Assembly: GCA_031296165.1 (NCBI GenBank)
Contig: JARLGF010000080.1
Location: 1 to 47,331, forward strand
Origin: Occallatibacter sp.
GTDB lineage: Bacteria > Acidobacteriota > Terriglobia > Terriglobales > Acidobacteriaceae
Direction of reading: 5' to 3'
Length of the DNA: 47,331 bases
The notes under the pieces were generated by a model. The model saw only the letters and a list, made by a program, of their open reading frames with translations. It was not told the origin of the DNA and did no database searches. Position numbers and translations under genes: made by a program. Positions 1 through 8,173 of the stretch are shown piece after piece (the first letter of the stretch is position 1; every line of letters begins with the position of its first letter).

Positions 1-2027
1 CGCCAAAGCGGTCCCGCTCCAATCCTCACCGGCTCCCGCGCAGTCCAATCCCCTCCCGCAAATTCCATTTCATAGCCCGGCTCGTCCGGTTCATCCACGG
101 CAATCCCCTCCATCTCGATAGCCGCCTGCGCCTCGTAGTCCACTACGCGCCGCCCCAGTACGACCGCTGCCGCCGCATCGAACAGCCTTCCCAGGCTCGA
201 CGTGAGCGGAGTGTTCACGCACCGCTCAATCATTCTCATGAGTACGCGTGCCTCTTTCTCCGTCGCGCCCAGCAGCGAGAGCGTTTCATTGCACGTCATC
301 TCGAATCCCGCCGCGCTCAAATGACCCAGCGCCATCCGCCACGGCTCCCGGATCGCAGCCTCACCGCCCGGCATCGGCACATAGTCCAGATGCGCAAATC
401 GCTCGAAGCCATCCAGCCGGCTCACCAGCACTTCCCCGCCCCAGATGCGCCCATCCGTTCCGTACCCGGTGCCGTCCAACGCCAGCCCGATCACCTGTCC
501 TTCAAGCCCATGCTCTGCCATGCATCCTGCAACATGCGCGTGATGATGCTGCACTGCGATCAGCCCCACCCCCCGTTCGCGCGCCCACTCCTTCGCCCAT
601 GTCGTCGACAAATACCCCGGATGCAGATCGTGCACCACCGTCTCCGGCTCAATCTCGAAGGTGCGCATCAGGTGCGCGAGCGACTCCTTAAAAAACTCCA
701 GCCCTGTCAGGTTCTCCAGATCCCCCAGGTGCTGGCTCTGATAAATGTGCCGCCCGCGCGCCAGCGCAAACACATTTTTCAAGTGACCACCCACGGCCAG
801 CAGCGGCGGCGCGTCCAGTGGCAACTCCACCCCCAGCGGCACAAATCCCCTTGCCCGCCGGATCAGTTGCGGAGCCCCATCCACCACTGCCACTACCGAG
901 TCGTCGCAGCGCTGCAAAATCTCCCGGTCGTGCAGCAGGAACGCATCCGCAATTTCGCCCAGCCGCGCCTGCGCCTCGTCGTTGTCAATCGTAATCGGCT
1001 CCTCGCTCAGGTTCGCAGAGGTCATCACCAGCGCCCGAATCCGCGCATCGGCAAACAACAGATGCTGCAGCGGCGCATAGGGCAAAAATACGCCCAGCCA
1101 AGGAATCCCCGGAGCCACGCCCGCCGCAATCCCATTGCCTGCGCGCGCCCGCGCCAGCACAATCGGTCGCGCCGAAGTCTGCAGCAGTGCCTCTTCCTCG
1201 CCCGTCAGCGCGCACACTGCCCGCGCCGCTTCCACATCTTTCACCATCACCGCCAGCGGCTTGCCATACCGGTGCTTGCGCTCCCTCAGCCTTTGCACCG
1301 CCGCCTCATTCGTCGCATCAACAGATAAATGAAACCCGCCAATCCCCTTGACAGCCACTATCTTTCCCGCTGCCAGCAGTTGCAGTGTCCGCTGCACTGC
1401 CTCCTCGCCTTGGATCGCCTCGGACTCTGCCGTCTGCAACAGCCAGACCCGCGGCCCGCACTCCCAGCACGCATTCGGTTGCGCATGGAACCGCCTGTTC
1501 CCGGGATCGTCGTACTCCGCCTGGCAGGCCGCGCACATCCTGAACCGCGCCATCGAGGTCTGCGGACGGTCATACGGTATCCGCCGCGTAATCGTGAATC
1601 GCGGCCCGCAATTCGTGCAATTCAAAAACGGATAGCGGTAGCGCCGATCCTTCGGGTCCAGCAACTCCCGCAGGCAATCCGGACAGGTCGCCGCGTCCGC
1701 CGGAATTCCCGTGCTCACCCGCCCCAGAACCTCGCTGGCAACAATCCGGAATTCCGCTTCGCCAAGCGCCGCAGTCTCCCGCACCGCAATCGAGTCAATC
1801 CGCGCCAGCGGCGGAGCCTCCGAGCGCAGCCGCCGCAAGAATGCCTCCACCCTGGCAGCCGGCCCTTCAATCTCGATCGTCACCCCGTCCGTATCGTTGC
1901 CGATAAACCCCGCAAGCCCTTCTTCCTGCGCCAGTCGATACACAAACGGACGGAACCCCACTCCCTGCACCACCCCGCACACCTGCACGGCGCGCCGTTC
2001 GAGTTTTGGTTGTGTCCTGTCAGTCAA
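1..2027 (-). CDS. hypF: Carbamoyltransferase HypF ([NiFe]-hydrogenase maturation), partial: C-terminus runs off the left edge
   Basis: Minus-strand translation by hand: LTDRTQPKLERRAVQVCGVVQGVGFRPFVYRLAQEEG (acylphosphatase domain), ATCPDCLRELLDPKDRRYRYPFLNCTNCGPRFTITRRIPYDRP (zinc-finger/HypF motif), ALVMTSANLSEEPITIDNDEA (YrdC-like part). All are in one frame. Probable TTG start at 2027 (GTG about 1989 possible). Not in the ORF track. Confidence 0.93.
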   Translation of the reverse strand, partial: MTDRTQPKLERRAVQVCGVVQGVGFRPFVYRLAQEEGLAGFIGNDTDGVTIEIEGPAARVEAFLRRLRSEAPPLARIDSIAVRETAALGEAEFRIVASEVLGRVSTGIPADAATCPDCLRELLDPKDRRYRYPFLNCTNCGPRFTITRRIPYDRPQTSMARFRMCAACQAEYDDPGNRRFHAQPNACWECGPRVWLLQTAESEAIQGEEAVQRTLQLLAAGKIVAVKGIGGFHLSVDATNEAAVQRLRERKHRYGKPLAVMVKDVEAARAVCALTGEEEALLQTSARPIVLARARAGNGIAAGVAPGIPWLGVFLPYAPLQHLLFADARIRALVMTSANLSEEPITIDNDEAQARLGEIADAFLLHDREILQRCDDSVVAVVDGAPQLIRRARGFVPLGVELPLDAPPLLAVGGHLKNVFALARGRHIYQSQHLGDLENLTGLEFFKESLAHLMRTFEIEPETVVHDLHPGYLSTTWAKEWARERGVGLIAVQHHHAHVAGCMAEHGLEGQVIGLALDGTGYGTDGRIWGGEVLVSRLDGFERFAHLDYVPMPGGEAAIREPWRMALGHLSAAGFEMTCNETLSLLGATEKEARVLMRMIERCVNTPLTSSLGRLFDAAAAVVLGRRVVDYEAQAAIEMEGIAVDEPDEPGYEMEFAGGDWTAREPVRIGAGPLW

Positions 2028-2298
2028 CAGAAGGCCTCATGCCGCAGAGATGCATAGCGCATGATCGCCCATCCACCCTGTCCGCCTCAATAGCTCGCGG
2101 ACGACCCTCAGCGCTGCTCTTGCTCCCGCGCAGACTTGAACAGCAACATTGCGCCGCGCGTAACATGGTCGCGGCTTGGGAACCGCCGGGCAGGTTGCGG
2201 GTGTGCCCGATGCGCGCCGCGGCGGCAAACATAATCGGACTGCGCCACTACGCCAGGATTTCGGTTCCAGTGCAATCGCATGAACGGCTTTTCCACGC

Positions 2299-2312
2299 CT
2301 GTGAGGTCACAG
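2299..2312. promoter_or_regulatory. Palindrome CTGTGA-GG-TCACAG upstream of hypF
   Basis: Perfect 6-bp arms, 2-nt spacer, in the hypF/hydrogenase intergenic region. Confidence 0.3.
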
Positions 2313-2723
2313 CCTGTGGGCAAGGATAATGCGCTTGGCGAGACACGCGAAAAGACAGCATTTTTGAGGCAAAAACGGTATTTTTGGCTAAAAAATGGCC
2401 AAATTGAGGGTATTGCATTACTGATTGGTCAATAGAACGAAATCGTAATCCATTCATTCCAATTCGTTTATTTGAAATGATGTGGTAAAAAATGGGTAAT
2501 TATGGTGGGGGGTGGGGAGGGGACATTGTTTTTTCACCCGTTTCTGGCACCTGAAACACACTCCATTGCCTTCCCAGTATGCGTCGACGGAAGGTAATTT
2601 TTTGCAAACAAGCTTCAGAAAGGCGAAGCGGGGCAGGCCATTCATGCGACTGTCCTGATTTCGGTTCAAGGATTGCCGACAGGTCCACGCTGCCTCATTT
2701 ACAACGTGCAACCCAACTTTCGA

Positions 2724-2739
2724 TGTGAGACTCATCACA
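2724..2739. promoter_or_regulatory. CRP/FNR-family-like operator TGTGA-GACTCA-TCACA upstream of the group 4 hydrogenase operon
   Basis: Perfect TGTGA-N6-TCACA, centre about 43 bp upstream of the probable ATG at 2775. Confidence 0.55.
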
Positions 2740-2774
2740 CTATCAGCCGAGTATCGCATTGTAGTATTCGGTCC

Positions 2775-5700
2775 ATGATAGTCGCGACCGTACTGATTGC
2801 TCCATGTTCGCTTCTATTGGGCGCCGCACTGCAGATTCTCGTCGCAAGGCTCTGTTCCGCCCGAACCAAAGGAATACTGGCCTTTCTCACCTGTCTACCT
2901 GCGGTTCTCGCTGTTCTGAGCATGGTGCATGGGCTCGAGGCAGGCCAAGCTGTCGAGCTCAATCTGTTGCAGTGGGATGGACCGCTCAACCTCGTTCTTC
3001 ATGTCGACGCGCTCAGTGTTCTCTTTGCGTTCATGGGTTCGGGTCTGGGCGCTCTCGTTCTCCTCTACTCCATCGGATACATGGCGCACGATAAGTCCGC
3101 CACTCGCTTCTACTGCTCGATGCTGATCTTCATCGGCGGCTTCATCGGGCTGGTCTACAGCGCCAACCTCTTCTTCTTCTACCTCTGCTGGGAAGTGATT
3201 GGGCTCTGCTCCTTCAGCTTGGTGGGTTTCTGGTACACCAACCCCGAGGCGGTCGCCGGCGCGCGCAAGGTGCTGTTGATGACCCACATCGCGGGCTACG
3301 GCCTGCTGGCTGCCATCCTGCTCATCTATTTCCGCACCGGCAGCGCTTTGTGGACCGATCCCCATGTTGCCCACAGCTTCACCGGCGGAGTCTTTCTTCT
3401 TATGCTGGTCGCACTGGTGGCCAAGTCCGTACAGGTGCCTTTGCACACCTGGATTCCTGAAGCCATGGCGGCTCCTACCCCGGTAAGCGCTCTGCTGCAC
3501 GCGGCCTGCTATGTAACCTCCGGCGTCTATCTGGCCGCCCGCATGCACAGCTTCGGCGTCTGGCCCGCCGCCTGGGGTGCAACTCTGGTCTGGATAGGCA
3601 CCGTCACCATGGCGGTCGGCGTCATGTACGCCATGGTCCAGACCGATCTGAAACGCATGTTGGCCTTCTCCACGGTGAGCCAGATCGGCTACATGATGAT
3701 GGGCCTCGGCATCGGCACCCCGCTGGCCATTACCGCGGGCCTGCTCCATTGCCTCAATCACGGATTTTTCAAGGGCGGCCTGTTTCTCAACGCCGGCGCG
3801 GTACAGCACGCCGCCGGCACGCGCGACATGAATCTGCTCGGCGGCCTGGCGCAGCGCATGCCGCACACCACGCTCTCCTGGCTCATCGGCGTGGGCAGCA
3901 TGGTGGGTATTCCGCTCATGAGCGGATTCGTCAGCAAATGGATGCTGTACGCAGCGGCGTTGCAGGCCGGCTGGGCCGTACCTGCCATCGTGGCCTGGAT
4001 AGTCAGCCTGGGCACCGTATTCATGTGCGCCAAGGCCACCAGCGCTGTCTTCCTGGGGCCCTTGACTAAGAACACCAAAGACGCCCGAGAGGCCCCGCCC
4101 ACCATGCTGTGGGGCATGGGACTGATGGCCGCTGGCAACATTGTTCTGGGCATTGCGCCGCAGTTGGCCGTCAACTACTTCCTCAATCCCATCCTCGGCG
4201 CGCTGGGGCTGGGCGCCGGTGTACATATGACCTGGTTCGGGCTGTTTGCCGATGCCGGCAGTTTCTCCACAACCGGCGGCCTGGTGCTGGCTCTGGTCTC
4301 GCTCGTCCTGGGCGGTCTCATCTACGCCATTGCCTATGTCGAGCGTCCTGCCGCAGTTACGGGCGGCGCGGCGCTGGTGGGCGCTGGCGAAGGGCCTACG
4401 GATGGGTCTTTGTCCGCGGGGTGGGGCTCTGACAGCGGAATCTTTACAGGTGGAGAGCCCATATCCGACCAGGGAAGACTCACCGCAGGCGATTTCTCCG
4501 ACATCTTCCTGCAAAACTGGCATGAGTTCTTTCGCTGGTCCAATGTGGACCGCGTCTATCTCGGCATCTGGAGCGGATTACTGGCTGCTTCCCGCCTTCT
4601 CGCCGTGGTTGTCTCCTGGCTGGAGCAGCGCGCCGCAGTCCTCATCGTTGCGCTGGCGGCGGCCCTGCTGCTTGGCATTCGCTGGCTTGCCCCTCCACTG
4701 GTGAGCACCGGATCCTTTGCCTCCCCTCTCGTGCCTGCCCTGCTGGTTGCGGCTTGCTCTGTAGCTGCGGGCGCATTGATCCTGGCCGCTCTCGCCCACT
4801 CTGCCTGGCGCCGCCTGGCGCCGCTGATGATTCTGGCCAGTGTGGCCACCGTTGCCGGCCTCTCCGTCTCCGGTCCATGGACGCGTCTCTGGCTTTTGGA
4901 AGTGGGCGCGCTGCTCACCGTCCCGCTAATCTGGCAAAGCGCGCGCACACGCGCCACAAAGCTGGCCTACCTCGCCGTGGTCCTCATCTCGGCTTTGTCT
5001 CTCATCTCCAGCCACATGCTGATGGAGCGCGGACAGGCGGACTGGTCGCGCGCGCTGCTGCTCACCAGCCTCTGCGTCAAGCTGGCCGCGGTTCCGCTCT
5101 TCTTCTGGCTGCTCCGGCTGGCCGATGAACTCCCCGCCCTGGTTCTCGGCTTCATCGTTGCCGTCGTCGATATGGCGGCGTTTGGCGAACTCTACGCCAT
5201 CGCGCAGTATTCTCCGGCTTCGCTTACTCCCCAGGGACTCCTGTTGGGTGCAGCCGCGGCCACTTCGTTCCTCGCCGCTCTCCTCATGCTCTCGCAGCGC
5301 AGCCTCAAGCGCCTGCTGGTTCTCTCCACCGTTGAAGACATAGGCTTCCTTTTGCTCGGGCTCGCCTCCGCCAGTGCTCTGGGAATCGCAGGCGTGCTCT
5401 TTGCCGCCGCCACGCATGCTCTGGCCAAGGCTCTTCTCTTCGCCTGTCTCAGCGGCCCTGAGGCAGCGGGCGCGCTTGACGGCGAGCACACGTGCCTCAT
5501 CGTCCGCTATCCCGTTAGTGCCTTCGGTTTCCTGTTCGGCATGTTGGCCATGCTGGGCATTCCGCCCACGCTCGGCTACCTCGGCCGCTGGAGACTTTAT
5601 GAAACCGCCTTGCAGATCAATCCTCTCCTCCTGGCGGTTTTCATCCTCTCTTCCGTCTTTGCTCTGATCGCATATGTCCTGGCTTTGTCGCGCGTATGGT

Positions 5701-5870
5701 GGGGCCCGCCGCACCAAGGCCAAGCTCACCAGCTTGATGCGCCGCCTCCGCCGCATCCCCTCAAGGAACCGCTTTTGTTGCGGACCACCATCGTTGCCCT
5801 GGTGGTGATGCTGCTCGTTGCCGGCATATGGCCGAACACACTGCAAATGCTGCAATGGGGGCGTCCATGA
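2775..5870 (+). CDS. Group 4 hydrogenase antiporter-like membrane subunit, NuoL-like domain fused to a second NuoM/N-like antiporter domain
   Basis: ORF 2673..5870; probable start MIVATVLIAPCSLL. NuoL-type motifs FFFYLCWEVIGLCSFSLVGFWY, LVAKSVQVPLHTWIPEAMAAPTPVSALLHAA, LKRMLAFSTVSQIGYMMMGLG, GFVSKWMLY. Second copy: LLEVGALLTVPLIW, CVKLAAVPLFFWLL, LKRLLVLSTVEDIGFLLLGLA, HALAKALLF. Confidence 0.9.
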   Translation: MIVATVLIAPCSLLLGAALQILVARLCSARTKGILAFLTCLPAVLAVLSMVHGLEAGQAVELNLLQWDGPLNLVLHVDALSVLFAFMGSGLGALVLLYSIGYMAHDKSATRFYCSMLIFIGGFIGLVYSANLFFFYLCWEVIGLCSFSLVGFWYTNPEAVAGARKVLLMTHIAGYGLLAAILLIYFRTGSALWTDPHVAHSFTGGVFLLMLVALVAKSVQVPLHTWIPEAMAAPTPVSALLHAACYVTSGVYLAARMHSFGVWPAAWGATLVWIGTVTMAVGVMYAMVQTDLKRMLAFSTVSQIGYMMMGLGIGTPLAITAGLLHCLNHGFFKGGLFLNAGAVQHAAGTRDMNLLGGLAQRMPHTTLSWLIGVGSMVGIPLMSGFVSKWMLYAAALQAGWAVPAIVAWIVSLGTVFMCAKATSAVFLGPLTKNTKDAREAPPTMLWGMGLMAAGNIVLGIAPQLAVNYFLNPILGALGLGAGVHMTWFGLFADAGSFSTTGGLVLALVSLVLGGLIYAIAYVERPAAVTGGAALVGAGEGPTDGSLSAGWGSDSGIFTGGEPISDQGRLTAGDFSDIFLQNWHEFFRWSNVDRVYLGIWSGLLAASRLLAVVVSWLEQRAAVLIVALAAALLLGIRWLAPPLVSTGSFASPLVPALLVAACSVAAGALILAALAHSAWRRLAPLMILASVATVAGLSVSGPWTRLWLLEVGALLTVPLIWQSARTRATKLAYLAVVLISALSLISSHMLMERGQADWSRALLLTSLCVKLAAVPLFFWLLRLADELPALVLGFIVAVVDMAAFGELYAIAQYSPASLTPQGLLLGAAAATSFLAALLMLSQRSLKRLLVLSTVEDIGFLLLGLASASALGIAGVLFAAATHALAKALLFACLSGPEAAGALDGEHTCLIVRYPVSAFGFLFGMLAMLGIPPTLGYLGRWRLYETALQINPLLLAVFILSSVFALIAYVLALSRVWWGPPHQGQAHQLDAPPPPHPLKEPLLLRTTIVALVVMLLVAGIWPNTLQMLQWGRP

Positions 5871-6436
5871 ACCTCTGGAATCGATTGATGTGCTTCAGCC
5901 GCCGACGCAGTCCCTGGCTCTTCCATATGAATTCGGGCAGTTGCAACGGCTGCGACATCGAACTGATAGCCAGCCTAACCCCGCGCTACGATGCCGAGCA
6001 GTTGGGCGTGCGCCTGGAGGGCAGCCCACGCCACGCCGACATTCTCTGCATCACCGGCCCGGTCACTCGCAACTCCGTCCAGGCCATCAAAACCGTCTAC
6101 GGCCAGGTCTGCGGGCCTAAGGCCGTGGTCGCCATCGGCTCCTGTCCGGCCACAACCAATGTCTTCATTGACAGCCGCACCCTCGACGGGCCGCTCAACC
6201 GGCACCTTCCCGTCGATGTCTTTGTGCCCGGCTGCCCGCCCCGTCCCGACGCCATCATCCAGGGCATCGCCGCGGCCGCCGGCATCCTGGCCGAAAGAGC
6301 CGCAAAAAGATGGCCCGCGGAATCCGTCATGGTGCCTATGGCCGATCCGGAAAGCGCCTGCGATTGTACAAAATGCGATTGCACAAAAGAGGACAAATCC
6401 TCAGCCGATACCCCGGCCCGTGAGGTGCAGCCATGA
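5867..6436 (+). CDS. Group 4 [NiFe]-hydrogenase small subunit (NuoB/EchC/CooL-like)
   Basis: MNSGSCNGCDIELIASLTPRYD, AIGSCPATTN, VFVPGCPPRPDAIIQGI; 4-bp ATGA overlap with the previous gene. Confidence 0.9.
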   Translation: MNLWNRLMCFSRRRSPWLFHMNSGSCNGCDIELIASLTPRYDAEQLGVRLEGSPRHADILCITGPVTRNSVQAIKTVYGQVCGPKAVVAIGSCPATTNVFIDSRTLDGPLNRHLPVDVFVPGCPPRPDAIIQGIAAAAGILAERAAKRWPAESVMVPMADPESACDCTKCDCTKEDKSSADTPAREVQP

Positions 6437-7347
6437 ATCTCACCACTGCCCTTGCTCGTCTTCTCATCTTTCCCGGGCTCCTCTTCGCCGTACCCTTCGC
6501 CTGGTTCTTCCTCTGGGTGGAACGCAAATCCGTGGCTCTGATGCAGGGCCGCATAGGTCCGCCTTTCATGCAGCCCTTCTTCGACTTCATCAAGCTGCTG
6601 GGCAAAACCACCCCTCCCCGCCGTGGAGTAAGCGGCCTTCTGATGAAGACCTGGCCGCTGCTTGCGGTATCGACAGCGGGCGGCGCGGTTGGCCTTCTCC
6701 CCGTCCTGCCTTCCTCTGGAGGTTTCGAGGGCGACCTCATCCTGCTCCTGGCCCTGCTTGAAGTTCCCTCCATGTGCATCATCGCCGCCGGCTTCTCCTC
6801 GCGCTCCATTTTCGGTGAAATCGGCTCCGCGCGCGAAGCCGTCCTCAGCGTCTCCTATAACGTGGTCTTCCTTCTGGCCATCGTTTCCATCGCCGCCTCG
6901 CAGCACACCTTCCGTCTTGAAGCTCTGGCCCACCTGCCCGCCTCGCCCATGCTGATTCTGGCGGTCGTGGCCATTCTGGTTTGCCTCCCCGCCAAGCTGC
7001 ATATCAATCCCTTCTCGCTGCCCAACGCCGAGCAGGAAATCTACTCCGGCCCCATCACCGAATACGCCGGGCCGGAACTGGCCATGTGGGAGCTCTCCCA
7101 TGGGCTGGAGTGGGTAGCCGCCACTGGCCTGGTGGCCACGCTCATCGCTCCCCACTTTACTGCCGTATGGCTTGCTGTCCTGGCCTTCGTCGTGCTCTCC
7201 TTTGGCGTCGTCCTGCTGTTGTCGGTCACCGCGGCAGCCACGGCGCGCTTGCAGATCGATACCACGGTGCGCTTTTACTGGCAATGCACGCTGATCTTCG
7301 CGGTTCTGGCCATATCGTCCGCGCTCTTCATGAGGTTCCGGTCATGA
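6433..7347 (+). CDS. Group 4 hydrogenase membrane subunit (NuoH/EchB/CooK-like)
   Basis: FFLWVERKSVALMQGRIGPPFMQPFFDFIKLLGKTTPPRR; PFSLPNAEQEIYSGPITEYAGPELAMWELSHG; multiple TM segments. Confidence 0.9.
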   Translation: MNLTTALARLLIFPGLLFAVPFAWFFLWVERKSVALMQGRIGPPFMQPFFDFIKLLGKTTPPRRGVSGLLMKTWPLLAVSTAGGAVGLLPVLPSSGGFEGDLILLLALLEVPSMCIIAAGFSSRSIFGEIGSAREAVLSVSYNVVFLLAIVSIAASQHTFRLEALAHLPASPMLILAVVAILVCLPAKLHINPFSLPNAEQEIYSGPITEYAGPELAMWELSHGLEWVAATGLVATLIAPHFTAVWLAVLAFVVLSFGVVLLLSVTAAATARLQIDTTVRFYWQCTLIFAVLAISSALFMRFRS

Positions 7348-7769
7348 ACATTCTCTCCATGCTGTGGAAGAACCTGTGGGGCGGCTCCCGGACCATGCTC
7401 TTTCCCGCGCGGCCCAAGGTAACCAGGGGCTACCGCGGTCTGGTGCAGTTCAATCCCGACCTCTGCACCGGCTGCGCCATCTGCCGCTTCCGCTGCACCG
7501 CGCGCGCCATCTCCTTTACCAGCGCCAAGGGCACTTACACCTGGAGCTACGATCCCGGCCACTGCACCTTCTGCGGTCGCTGCGTGGAAGGCTGCAAAAC
7601 CCATGCGCTGAGCCAGGAAGCTGCCTGTCCGCCGGTTTATCTCACCATCGGCTCGTTGAAGAACTCTTACACCCTGGTCCGCAAGCCGCCTGCCCCCAGA
7701 CCGGCCTCTGAAGTTCCGTCCGCGGCCGGCAGCACGCCCGCGGAATCTGCCCCTGGAGGTGCGCAATGA
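7344..7769 (+). CDS. Polyferredoxin-like 2x[4Fe-4S] subunit (NuoI/EchF/CooX-like)
   Basis: CTGCAICRFRC and CTFCGRCVEGCKTHAL; start MNILSMLWKNLWGG with ATGA overlap. Confidence 0.9.
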   Translation: MNILSMLWKNLWGGSRTMLFPARPKVTRGYRGLVQFNPDLCTGCAICRFRCTARAISFTSAKGTYTWSYDPGHCTFCGRCVEGCKTHALSQEAACPPVYLTIGSLKNSYTLVRKPPAPRPASEVPSAAGSTPAESAPGGAQ

Positions 7770-8173
7770 CCTCGCTTGAATCCATACCGGAGACATTGGG
7801 AATCACCGCTCCCCTGGTCCTGAAGGGCGGCGTCCACTGGCTTGAGCCCGGCGTCATGACGGTGCGCGAACTCGCCGCGTCCATGAACGCTCTCCAGGCC
7901 CGCTTCATCACCATCACCGCCTACCAGTTGCCCCACGACGAAGGCTTTCGCCTGGAGTACCACTGGGATCTGGGCGGCCAGTTGCTGGGCTTTCCCTTTG
8001 TCCTTGCCGGCAACTCCATCGACAGCATCTACGACCTATGCGAGGCCGTGGACTGGATTGAGCGCGAAATTCACGAAGGCTTCGCCATCGATTTTCTGGG
8101 GCGCACATACGAGCCGCTGCTTTTGCGTCAGGGAGACACGCCGGGAGTAAACCTGCGCGAGGAGGTCAAATGA
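7766..8173 (+). CDS. NuoC/EchD/CooU-like 30-kDa subunit
   Basis: FRLEYHWDLGGQLLGFPFVLAGNSIDSIYDLCEAVDWIEREIHEGFAIDFLG; operon position. Confidence 0.82.
   Translation: MTSLESIPETLGITAPLVLKGGVHWLEPGVMTVRELAASMNALQARFITITAYQLPHDEGFRLEYHWDLGGQLLGFPFVLAGNSIDSIYDLCEAVDWIEREIHEGFAIDFLGRTYEPLLLRQGDTPGVNLREEVK

Noticed and set aside
248-2064. Plus-strand ORFs 248..691, 321..1328, 1329..2057, 1711..2064
   Set aside because: Arg/Pro/His-rich shadow translations antisense to hypF; no recognisable domain
2560-2610. Possible sigma-54 promoter near TGGCAC and GGAAGGTAATTTTTTGC
   Set aside because: GG-to-GC spacing does not give the required N10 arrangement
2895-4523. Minus-strand 542-aa ORF and similar long antisense ORFs (for example 10678..12474, 39914..42259, 27342..28892, 19637..21442)
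   Set aside because: GC-skewed antisense frames opposite well-supported genes; low-complexity composition
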